This document shows positions 31,511 to 43,891 of a stretch of 64,000 nucleotides of DNA, in pieces. A program made the translations under genes and the position numbers. Source of the DNA: Amylostereum areolatum (taxonomy: Eukaryota; Basidiomycota; Agaricomycetes; Russulales; Stereaceae); contig SAXG01000003.1 in the NCBI GenBank assembly GCA_012932865.1, forward strand, positions 682,001 through 746,000. Reading direction: 5' to 3'. Each line of letters opens with the position of its first letter. The stretch's first letter is position 1. The notes under the pieces are model-generated. The model searched no databases. It was not told the origin of the DNA and was given only the letters and a program-made list of their open reading frames with translations.

Positions 31511-33371
31511 TTATAACGTCGCAGCAAGTCTCTTCATGCGCGCAGCAAGCGCCGTCATCGACACAGCGCTCACAGCATACGTGACAGACGGGCCGAAGAT
31601 CCAGTACGATGCACAAGCTACACGGAGATATATACACAAATCAGAATCAGAATCAGAGAGAATAGATATAGGAGTGCGGTAAACGTACCGAGCAATGGGC
31701 CGATGGCGCGACCAAGTTGTCCAGAAGACCTGAACTTGCCCAAGGCCTTGCCCTTCGCAAGCTCCGAAGATCCTTCCACCGGTTTTCCCGTATCGGGATC
31801 GATGTTCTCGTCACACTGCAGGGAAGCATGCGCGGTGAGAGAGTTCACGACCGTCGCGGATGTGAATGCGAGACACACTGCGGCGACCTGGAGAAGTCGG
31901 AAGGCCAGCACTGGTCGCGAGATCGTGAAATGGGGAAGGATTGCGAGCGAAACGAGCCCCATAGCACACGCCGAGACGCCGCGGCGGGCCATGTTGAGCT
32001 CTCCGACTTTTGTCATCGCACGACGGACATAGCCTCCCTGCAGCAGTGCGCTGACGATCCCGATCGAACCGATAAGGGCGCCGTTCTGCTTGTTGCTCCA
32101 ATCGAAGACTGAGGGTGGATAGGGTGGTGAGGTGAGCGGAGAGTTTACCGATGGAGGAATGATAGGATACGTACGATCGAAGGTCAGAAAGGTGAGCGTG
32201 AACTCTACGCCAGAGAATATCCCCAAGAAGAGGAAGTGAAGGCGCCGCAGGGCTTTGAGGAGGCTTGTGCGCTGCTCCACGGTTCCCGCACGTGAGACCT
32301 TTCCGTTCGTCTTGCTCGTGCCATTTAGCCTCTCAGCCTTTGTCAAGGTTGGGCCTTTACCACGAGTCTCCGGCAAGGCGAGCATCAAAAAGAGGGTCTC
32401 CGCCACCAACAGGACAAGAGTGAGAATGGCAGGGGCAGCATAGATATTGAGCTCTATTCCGAGGGATGAGCCCAGGAGGACTGGCCTGGACGCGAAGTAT
32501 GCCCCGATGGGAGGACCTATACAGAAACATATGGCAAAGGCGATGCCTACGTGGGCGAGGGCTTTGGCGCGGTTGGCGGGGGTTGTAACGTCCGAGAGAA
32601 TGGCACTAAGAAAAGTTATCGTAAAAAACGGAACGCCGCATGGAGACATGAAGGTGAAGCACGAACATGGCCAGTTGAACGTTGCCTTCGCTGAGGCCGC
32701 CGATGACACGCGAAAGCATATAGGACGCGAAGGTTGTACTTTGGATCCATCTAAGTAAGATAAATGAGTGCTGAACGAGCGGAATAGGAGACGGGGAAGA
32801 CGAACACCACAGCAGAAAGGATGTTTCCTATCATCGTGATAAGTAGGATCCTCTTGCGCCCATATTTGTCTGAAAGAGATCCTATGTAGGGCGAAACCAC
32901 GAATTGGAGTGTTCTGGGACGCGAGCGTCAGACACGAGTAGGCAGTGAAGAGAGTGGAATGGTTCTGACGAAAACACAGATCCCATGAGACCCCCTGGAA
33001 GAGCGTTTCATCGTTAATATGGGCGCAGGGCTCGAAGGCAAGGGCACGTACCGAGAAGTACGACATCCCACCTCTGAGGATTTTGAGATGACGTGTATAA
33101 CTGGCCACGAATTGTGGACACGAAACCTAGCGTCCTGGACAGCAGGCCGTTAGGGTCGGACGTTTCTCTCTATCCTCCAGGTCAGACAAGGGCAGTAGTC
33201 GAGCAAGGAGGACGAACCTTGGTATACCATTCTATAATTCGCTGCCAACCGGTCAGCCAGGAGGGGTTGAATCAATACGTAGTGACGTACAGGAAAGAGT
33301 GGCAATGGGACAGTGAAGGCGAATAGGTCGAGGACCAGTGAAAGAAAGACGACGCGCTCGACTTTGCCCAT
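31511..33371 (-). CDS. MFS transporter, TETRAN/MFSD10-like
   Basis: Nine exons on the minus strand: 33371-33291, 33241-33218, 33169-33052, 32994-32970, 32913-32806, 32750-32667, 32605-32175, 32108-31689 and 31617-31511, giving 465 aa. It is a 12-helix major facilitator related to bacterial Tet(A)-type antiporters and human MFSD10. Helix 1 is VVFLSLVLDLFAFTVPLPLF. The signature loop 2-3 motif is GSLSDKYGRKRILL, and helix 5 follows in AILSDVTTPANRAKALAHVG. Later helices include LTLVLLVAETLFLMLALP and the repeat-2 loop GGYVRRAMTKVGE. Exons 2 and 4 are 24 and 25 nt. Splice choices were fixed by conserved stretches such as RETSDPNGLLSRTL and VVWIQSTTFASYMLSR. Substrate is unknown. Confidence 0.88.
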
Positions 33372-33787
33372 CGCCTGCGATGAATATCCCGAGTGGCTTG
33401 AAAGTGTCCGGTATAGATATCTTGCTATGTCGAGGACCGTGTATACGCTTGGGAGGCTTCTGCTGCGGCTTCGAAGTGCGTGGGTCGCTGACAGTTGGGG
33501 GGCTAAGTTGACCACCTCAGCGCCACGCTCGCATGCTTATTATACAGGAAATGAATGCATTTCTGTAAAGCCCAGCCAAGTAAGACGCCTGAGAGACTTT
33601 CTGGATCATGTTCCACGTTCATACTACGTGTTCCGTTCACTCCTTTCTCAGCGGCTTTGTGCAAGCCGGGAGTTTCCCACACCCATTCATCGTTACCGAC
33701 GCCGGAGAACGGAGGCCATACGAGTCCTCGATAGTAGGCAATATTGTATACACATGTATGAGTATCCTCCTGCTACCCTGCTTCGTA
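33372..33787. other. Intergenic, upstream of the MFS gene
   Basis: 416 bp between the MFS start and the PUS7 stop. Overlapping ORFs here lack any family similarity. No repeat is recognised. Confidence 0.4.
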
Positions 33788-36700
33788 TCAAGTTTCGTCG
33801 ACATCAGCTTTCGCGATATCAACGGCCCCAGTGTCAGCTGGGGGGCCGGCATCGGCGCCTTTGAATTGTTGATCTTCAGAAGCCTGTGTGAGCTCCGTCT
33901 GGTAATGCGAGCTCGTCTCCGTTTTCGTTACCTCGCGAAGTGCCATTGTCGCATATGCCGCCGTGCCCAAGGTCAACCGTATTTGCAACGCCAGGAACTT
34001 GCCGTCCGGCGTGTCAACAGGAGTGTCGTACTTAAGCAGTTTGTCCTCGTCCGATTGTGCGAGCGCTACGTCCGGGTCTGTGTACCGGAGGGCAGACCAG
34101 GAAAGTTGTTTTGGCATATGTAAAATTTTGCGGTACGACCCGCTCAAGCTGTATTCCCTGTGATGCAATTACCGTATAAGTGGAGCACCGCAGGGGGAAG
34201 GGGGGCAGCGTACTTCTGTGGACGGTAGAAATTGTCGGGATTCAATCCGTCCCGACGGAGGTATTCCTTGTACTTCTCGCCGAGTGCCCCTCCTGGGAAA
34301 GCTACATCGTTACCCGGCAAAGGCATGACCACATCGAAAATGGTGTATTTGTCGACATCCTCCGTAGTGAGGGTCTTAACTTGGGGAGCTTGCCATTGTT
34401 TCTTGTGGCGTCTTCCACCGCTGCCACCTTCGTCTTCTAGACATGGATCAGAATGGAGGTTCCAGATAACATATATACTCACCGTCCTTCGTGGCGCTGG
34501 CGATAGGTTCATCGACATCCATGGCCACATTGCCATCGCCTCCCACCGGACGTTCCGGGTCATTCTCCAACACGAGATCCCCGGGAATAGGCTTGTCCGA
34601 CCCGAACGTCTTGATGCGCTCGGACACGATAGCATTCCAGACGTAAGATTGATAAGCGTGAATGTACATCAACCTGAGATTTCTCGGGATCTGGTTTGAG
34701 CCCAGAAGATAAGTCAGAAAAAGTCGGAGAATGTTTTCAGGATGCGCACAGTAGACAGAGCACCAAGCGCGTTGCGCGTCTCTCCTTTTTGCTTCTTGTA
34801 GCTTTCAAGAATACACCGTTCTGCCACAACACGCCGTGGCATAAGTTCCAGTGCACGATCGAGATCTCCATCTTGAAGCCATGCCCGACGTGCTGTAGCG
34901 ACGTCAGGATGCTCGCCCGGCCGCTCACATAAGATGAGCGAAATAGCGCGATGCCAGTCGGACTTTAACAGTGCGAGACCGATGGAATGAGTGGGTATGG
35001 ATGCCGTGCCGAATCGTTGCATACCTATATACCGCGCATGAGAAACAGATACACGAAGAGTTGGACACACGACCTCTTTACCGTAATAGTTGATAAACCC
35101 ATTATGTTTCATGGACTCCATTGCTTCGTTCAACGTGGCTTCGGACTCCGATTGCACGTTTCTGTGGTTCAATTGTAGTGAGTAGATGTCCCCCATACGC
35201 AGCGTCCGCGACATACCTGAGAGTGATCACAAACGCATTGCCCTTCAACATCCCAAGCTCCAAGGGGGCCTTGCGGTAGTTTAGATCCGCGATCCTAACA
35301 CCACGCTCTCCGCGTTCACGCACTGCCGCCTCTGCGCTGTGCCGACCGGGTACACCGTTCGCAAGTTTCCAGACGTCTTCAACAAGCTTTCCACCTCGCT
35401 TCAAAGCTACGCGCTGCACAGTAACCCCACGCTTGTCCTTAGTACCGGCCACAGAAAGGTCTTTGACATTGACATGGATGGTGCGTGCGAGGTATGCTAG
35501 CGCATCTTGGGTGTCACGGTTCGTTTTTTGCATGGTGAAATGGATATATGGAGGGAAATTACCCCGGGAAGGACGATCGCCCTGCGCGACTGAGGCGAGA
35601 AAATTATTGTCAGTAGCGGAAAACAAGGAGACAGGTAGCCTGGACATACCTTTGCCGCCTCTTCCCCCACTACCACCACCACGCCCACCTCGTTTGGACC
35701 ACTTGATGCAGATACGTGAGCCGTCTTCGGTGGGAGGGGAAGTCGTATCTGTCTCAGAATCTAGTTTGCCCCCAAACAACGCTCGTACAACCTGATGAAG
35801 CTCAGTGCGAGTGGTCTTGGACGCAATTGGCTACACAAACAATCCGGGCAGTAAGTCGGGGTGGTGAGATTGGGTGCATGAACATAGATAGTGCAGGATA
35901 CGGACATCTGATAGAACTCTACGGTGGTCCTCGCGTGCACCCGATTTGCCACCAGTGGCTCCACCCCGACCTCCTCGGCCACGACCTCGACCACGATCGC
36001 GACCGCGTTTGCCCCTCCCCTTCTCCTCCCGACCAGTATTGTCGGTAATTTCTGTGGGTTCTTCGGCTTTCGGTTCAGTTGTCTCGCCGGCATCACCAGC
36101 GGCCTTGGTTTGACGTCCACCCCAGCCTGCGTCACTAACGAAAGGTGGTTCGGGCCCTTCCAGGAACATCTGTTTGAGTTGGGCAACTTTTTCAGGGGAA
36201 AAGTAGATGGAAAGACGCGTAGTGAAGGCTTCAGGCCATGGCTCTGCAGGAGTAGGCGCGGGAAGTTCAATAGAAGGAGGTGTTGGCTCTTTCGATCCGA
36301 GAGACGGTTCAACTGTGGAAGGTTCGGTCTCTGTTTGGGTAACGGATGCGGGAATGGCAGACGGGCTCTCGCCAGTGGGGTTCAGGGGACCTTCAGAGCC
36401 CACAGTATTTTCTGGGCCAGCAGGGGCCTGAGCAGCAGAGTCAACCTTGCCGTCCTTTTTCGGGGATGATTCAGGCATGTCAATGGATTTGATATGGATA
36501 ACATTGCTGTCTTGATCGACCTCAAAAACCAGGAAGTCGGTGAATCTGATGGTCTATGAGTTCAAGAACATGCACAGGATATAACGCATACCGTTGTTTT
36601 ATGATACCCCCAATCTTTGGCACACCTTTTGAGATATACTCGGAAATGCCGACATCCGTCTCCATTATACGCAAGATGGAACCATCCTCAGAACACAAAG

Positions 36701-36905
36701 GCGGCGCTGTGCCAAGCAAGGCATGGCTAGGAGGGAGTGTCGATCCTGAATCTGGCAAAGGTTGGTTGAGACCGTCCTCGTTAGTCGGTGTAGAAACGTC
36801 GCCAATATCACCGGATGGTTCGTGGTCTGTTTTGACGCGCTTTGGAGATCTGCCGCCTTCCTGGTCGTCGAGCTCGCGGTCTCGGACGCGAGGAGAAGTC
36901 GACAT
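33788..36905 (-). CDS. PUS7: tRNA/mRNA pseudouridine synthase PUS7 (TruD family)
   Basis: Nine exons on the minus strand: 36905-36592, 36545-35906, 35830-35650, 35589-35217, 35161-35082, 35024-34750, 34690-34483, 34436-34214 and 34157-33788, giving 887 aa. The enzyme converts uridine to pseudouridine in tRNA, U2 snRNA and mRNA. The catalytic Asp lies in [13 protein letters not shown]. Other TruD signatures are [28 protein letters not shown] (rebuilt across two introns), [26 protein letters not shown], and [15 protein letters not shown]. An N-terminal nuclear-type basic region and a large charged insert (an Arg/Gly RGG-like repeat near residue 300) make it longer than yeast Pus7. The RGG insert may add RNA binding; that is inference. 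Confidence 0.93.
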
Positions 36906-37074
36906 GGCGTAAGCGAGTGCGTCAATGGTGGTGGGGAGAACGAACGAACGACCCAGAGTAAAACCAGTCGAGATGAAATCCGGGGACCTGGCGGAGCACG
37001 TGCCTGGATGATTAGATCTTAGACCCAAGAGCATTTTGCTCATCCTCTCAAGACTCTAGCCGTCATCTGCAAAC
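36906..37074. promoter_or_regulatory. Divergent promoter PUS7 / URA3 with CACGTG at 36997-37002
   Basis: Only 169 bp separate the two start codons. A GCACGTGC palindrome lies about 93 bp from the PUS7 ATG and about 73 bp from the URA3 ATG, so it could serve both. Its function is inferred from position. Confidence 0.45.
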
Positions 37075-38016
37075 ATGGCCCATACGCAAACATATGCCCA
37101 ACGCGCAGAAAAACAAAAGAATCCAGCTGCTAGGCAGCTCCTGGAGACAATTGAACGCAAGAAGTCCAACCTCTGCGTCAGTGTTGATGTGACCAGGTCT
37201 TCCGACTTCCTCTCTATCATAGATGTTGTTGGGCCCTACGTTTCCCTCGTCAAGGCAAGTAATCGTTCTTGAACAACTGGAAATTGTCCCATGTTGCTGA
37301 AATGCTCAAAGTTAGACTCATGTTGATATCATCGAGGATTTCGACCCTTCGCTCGTCGAGCGTTTGACCGCACTCTCGGTCAAACACGACTTCCTCATCT
37401 TCGAGGATCGCAAATTCGCCGACATCGGTTCGTAAATCTCGTAAGACATAGACTTCTCGTTCATCCCTATTCAGGAAACACGGTGGCACTGCAGTATTCT
37501 TCTGGTGTACACAAGATCGCTTCCTGGTCACATATCACCAACGCACATCCAGTACCAGGACCCTCCGTCGTGGCTGGTCTCGCTTCTGTCGGTGTACCAC
37601 TACAACGTGGCCTTCTTCTCCTGGCCGAGATGTCTACCACAGGATCACTCGCGCGGGGCTCCTACACCGACGACGCGGTACGAATGGCGCGCGCTCACCC
37701 CGAATTCGTTATCGGCTTCATCGCGCAACGGCGTATGGATGGCGTTGGCCTCCTGGACGACGAGCCTCCACGTCTCGACGAAGATTTCTTGATTCTTACG
37801 CCGGGGGTAGGATTGGACGTTAAAGGTGACGGTATGGGCCAACAGTACAGGACACCGCACGAGGTGGTCGTGGAGAGCGGCTGTGATATCATCATCGTCG
37901 GTCGTGGAATATATGGGAAGTCTGAGGCACTGGATGTCCAAAAAGTGCAAGAGCAAGCCGAGCGGTACAGGGAGGCAGGCTGGGTGGCGTATCTCGAGCG
38001 GGTGAATGCCCAGTGA
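37075..38016 (+). CDS. URA3: Orotidine 5'-phosphate decarboxylase
   Basis: Exons are 37075-37254, 37316-37427 and 37475-38016, giving 277 aa. The enzyme makes UMP from OMP, the last step of de novo pyrimidine synthesis. Conserved parts: [13 protein letters not shown], the [11 protein letters not shown] block with its substrate-binding Lys, the catalytic tetrad segment [38 protein letters not shown], and the phosphate-binding [10 protein letters not shown]. Intron 1 separates VK from THVD and has a GC donor (GCAAGT at 37255) with a normal AG acceptor. No in-frame GT donor preserves the essential Lys. Confidence 0.97.
37255..37315 (+). other. GC-AG intron in URA3
   Basis: A 61-nt intron beginning GCAAGT, the best consensus for GC-donor introns. 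It is required to keep the Lys-Thr-His-Val-Asp block intact. Confidence 0.8.
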
Positions 38017-38163
38017 AGTCTGAGAAATTGGCAGTGCAATGTACTGGCACTAACTGTGTATAACTGATACAATAAATGTTACATGGTTCGTTTCAACTTC
38101 GTTGTGCGGATACAGTTGCTTGAGATCGTCATCGTCACGGTCATGTGAAGTCTAGTGACTACC

Positions 38164-39759
38164 CTATACTTGATTCTCTTTCCTCCTTTCTTCTTCCTTC
38201 GCTTCACGTTCTTCCGCCTCCACCACCTCCACATCCAAAGGAAAGGTGAGGATAGCGGCGATGCCCGTTAGCTGGTTTAATTCTGAGATTGGCATCAGCA
38301 ACGTACGGGGGGAAGATACCAAGATGCTTACGTTGTCCGCTTTCGTGCATGCTAGAGAACATGAGAACTTCGCCGCCTTTGCCCCTCACGTTCTCAACCA
38401 ACGCAACGTATTTCTTCCTAAGTTCGGGGTCGCTAGCGCGGAACAAGTCGTCCGAGATAAGGAGCGTGCCCACAGCCCCTCGGTCAACTGCGAACGCTAC
38501 ATGGTCAGGCCCGTACCATGCACGCTGTTCGTCCGAGCCGAGCATTTTGAAAAACCTAGAGAAGTATTTGGTCGACATGAAAATGCCAAGGAAGGGCGTG
38601 CCATACTTATCGAGCATGATGCCTTCGCGCGCGAACTTCGTTTCTTTCAGCTGCGACACTATCTATTGGGACCAGAATAAGCGTATGAGGAAGGGCAGCC
38701 GGACAGACTCACTTCTGGGCTCTTCAGCACTTCCACCAAACTATGCACATGTGGGCTGTTAACATGTACTCGCACGAATTTTTGCCGTGACCCCAGCAGT
38801 GCCTTGTTTCCGGTCCGATTCGCCTCGGCCATGATGTGGTCGAACACAGCGTCGCGTACCCAACCTGGACTTGCGATGACGATCGCTCGTAGGCCAGGAC
38901 TTGCGAACGGTATGTGTCGAAGAAACGTTTGATAGAGCACATCATAGAAATGTGCGAGTCCCTTTTCGTGGGCTGTTGCGGAGCCGACACGTTTGCGCGG
39001 AATGGGTATATCGATACGTTGCCGAACGACCGTCATATGCTGCGAGAGTAAACAAAATGCTGCCGTGCCTACATGAGGTATTTAGTCCAGAGAAAACAGG
39101 ACAAAAGCGAGAGAGGAGTAGACCTTCACCACAGACAATTGCGCCTACTTCCGCACCACGACCGGGCACAGACGCTTCCTGGATCCTCTCTAGTGCGATG
39201 CTGTCCCATTCTTGCTTCTCGATACGGACGTCACGATTTGCTTCGATGTCGAGCGTATGGAATGCACCAAGTTTGACGTATGCGTTTTCTACAGTGACTC
39301 GGCCTGTGACTTGTAGAGAAGCAGAAGGCTCCACGGGTGCGTTCGATTCGGTATTGGAGGGTGCTGCTGAAGGGGAGAAAACGACGCGGGTGACAACGAT
39401 GGTGAGGGTTGTGCGGACACGATGTGATTCGCTTGACCCTGTCGATGATACATTTTGGACCCGTCTGAATGTGTGAATATAGGATGAGCAGGATAGATGA
39501 CCCAAGAAAAAAGAACGGACCGGATGGCAGGAGCACGGATGTTGTCACCCTGTCTTACGGTCGGATCGACATAGACGGTGAGGGTGAAGCAGAGCGCACC
39601 TCCTGGATGAGGTTATAAAGGTGCCACATATCTTCGTCATCCTCTGGGCGAACGGTAACATATCCCTGCAACATAGTAAGTTTAGGCTAGAATAACAGGG
39701 TCAAAGAAGATGTGACATGCAGAGCCATCCTTGATGAGATGTCTTCCGATGAGCTTCAT
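38164..39759 (-). CDS. DOM34: Pelota/DOM34 ribosome-rescue factor
   Basis: Seven exons on the minus strand: 39759-39721, 39665-39600, 39549-39521, 39464-39124, 39068-38713, 38662-38332 and 38282-38164, giving 426 aa. Pelota with Hbs1 recognises stalled ribosomes with an empty A site in no-go and nonstop decay. The N-terminal Sm-like domain begins [20 protein letters not shown], with [18 protein letters not shown] and [19 protein letters not shown]. The central eRF1-like domain has [27 protein letters not shown] and [16 protein letters not shown]. The C-terminal domain has [22 protein letters not shown] and [13 protein letters not shown]. There is no eRF1-type GGQ, as expected. The first intron has a GC donor; exon 3 is 29 nt. 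Confidence 0.95.
39666..39720 (-). other. GC-AG intron in the Pelota gene
   Basis: A 55-nt intron starting GCATGT on the minus strand and ending GCAG. It joins KDGS to GYVTVRP, an almost invariant Pelota sequence, so no alternative GT donor fits. Confidence 0.8.
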
Positions 39760-40013
39760 GAAATTATAGTGATGGAGATACAAAGCTGGATATTTTTGCG
39801 AGATGTCCGAGTGTCAGTAGTAGTGGTTCAACGTTACGTTCAACGTTCAATGCGTTCAATCTCAATATTGGTCTCAGTGTTGCCCGGTGGTTCCTAATTC
39901 GGAGCCTCGGACCGAAAGCTCCGATCCAATTGAGGTCCCAGATTTAGCAGCTACTCAGTTTGCCTCCCGTCCACCACCTCAGAAACCTTGCCGTCATTCT
40001 TTCTGCCCTGCAA

Positions 40014-41030
40014 ATGTCTGATATCGACGTATAGTAAGTTAAGCTCTTGTTGTAATGCACCTTTTCAACAAAGCCCAAGTTCAGGCCCGCGTAATCCCAA
40101 AGTTGCCCTTCTCACGTCCCAGCTCATCTCTGGACCGTCACCGTCAACATCACGCTCTGACCCCGATGATCTGGATGAAGAGGCGCTTTTCGCAGAGCTG
40201 GAAGCAGAGATCGAAAATGACCATGGAATAGCGCGTGAACAGGGCATTAAGGAACTACAGCGCGAGTGAGCACGTTCTCCATTTGTCCATTTCAGACGTG
40301 TCGGGCACTGGCCGACTTTGTGTTGATTAGAGTAGAGAACGTCAAGCAGATGCGTGCGGATATGCATGGGAAGTACGTAGAGGTTCAAGATGAAAAGGAG
40401 GTCATCCGGATCAGCGCGTGCGTTCATACACCCACTCCTTTTGTGACTGTTATTCACCGCCTCGCACATAGGAATGAACCTCGATGTGTAATCCACTTCT
40501 ACCACTCCAACTTCCGGAGGTGTCAGATCATGGACAAACACCTCGCTGTAGGCGAATCTTCTGCCCACCGCGTAACCAAGGCTGACGTATCCAGACTATT
40601 GCACCGAAATACTTTGGGACACGATTTATCCGTGTCTTCGTGGAGCATGTCCCGTTTCTCGTGGAGAAATTGGCGATCAAGGTTCTTCCGTGTGTGATGA
40701 GCTTTGTCAAGGGGGTTTCGAAGGATAGGTGTGCTCATTTACCTACTAACCCCACTTTTTTCGATCCTGACGCAACTTCTAGGATCATCGGTTTTGAGGA
40801 ATTAGGGAATAGCGATAAGTTCTCTACGGCTACGCTTCAGCTTCGACTGGAACAAGCAGGTGCTTATGTTCATGTATTTCCCCCTTATACGAGCAACTAA
40901 CGATTTGAGGATAGGCGTGATTCAGAAAGAACCCCAGTACATTCCAGCAGTCCGCCACACGAACACGACTTTCGCACGTAGCAGTAGAGTACGGCACCAG
41001 GAGGATGACGACTCGGATCTGGACCTGTGA
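40014..41030 (+). CDS. TXNDC9/PLP1-like phosducin-family thioredoxin-fold protein
   Basis: Exons are 40014-40033, 40074-40265, 40331-40417, 40472-40547, 40595-40728, 40783-40859 and 40915-41030, giving 233 aa. Proteins of this family bind the CCT chaperonin and modulate tubulin and actin folding. The N-terminal helical part has DEEALFAELEAEIEND. The thioredoxin-like core follows: CVIHFYHSNFRRCQIMDKHL, APKYFGTRFIRVFVEHVPFL and IKVLPCVMSFVKG, then IIGFEELGNSDKFST. The CxxC redox pair is absent, as is usual here. Intron 1 is only 40 nt and must use an AAG acceptor. It shares a 254-bp divergent promoter with Pelota. Confidence 0.9.
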
Positions 41031-41342
41031 TTGGGCATATGCCTTGCCTCACCGTACATTCTTTACCTTGAAGCGGAGGTCCCACTGCGTCTCAGGCTGT
41101 ATAGAACATGCATATTGTTGTACGGCCTCCAGAGCATCACCAGTATTGTGCGGCCGCTCAGTATCAGTACTCATGCAGTCATGCATCGTGTTCTGGTGTA
41201 AGCGGACCAAGTGATAGTGCCAGACTCTCGCTAGGACTCTAAACAACCTGTAAAGCTACACTCTTTTACTTTTCATTAAGACCCTGTTCGACAAAATGAC
41301 ACCGTTCCCTAACCCACATTGTATGAAATCGGGCCCTTCGAG
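41031..41342. other. Intergenic between convergent genes
   Basis: 312 bp between TXNDC9 and carboxylesterase ends. It holds no recognised ORF and probably the 3' UTRs. Confidence 0.4.
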
Positions 41343-43551
<2,209 letters not shown>

Positions 43552-43891
43552 AGGGGAGGATGGGAGGATGAAAGAGAAGGGAGAGAAGACGGACTGGGCG
43601 GATGAGCAAGCATGGTGGGCCGTGACCTCGTGTGCGAAGGCGAGGCGAATAAAGAAAGGGACAGAACGAGGGGAAGTGTTGGCGGAGCAGCGCCTAGCAG
43701 CGCCAACTTTGGGCGTAACGCGTCTCTGATCGCGGTCACGTGTCCCCCGATCTCGAGAGGAGCATCGACCGTGCATCGAAACCTTGTCGTAAACCGACGT
43801 CAACGCCTTACATATCTTGCACTTCAAGCTTCACCGGTCACCATGCAGCCTTCTCCACCTCATGCGCCCGCCCTTTCCTTTCGCCCTCATT
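43552..43891. promoter_or_regulatory. Divergent promoter region, carboxylesterase / photolyase
   Basis: 340 bp between the two start codons. Two further ATG codons (43817, 43862) are in frame with the photolyase start. I see no clear named element. Confidence 0.35.
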
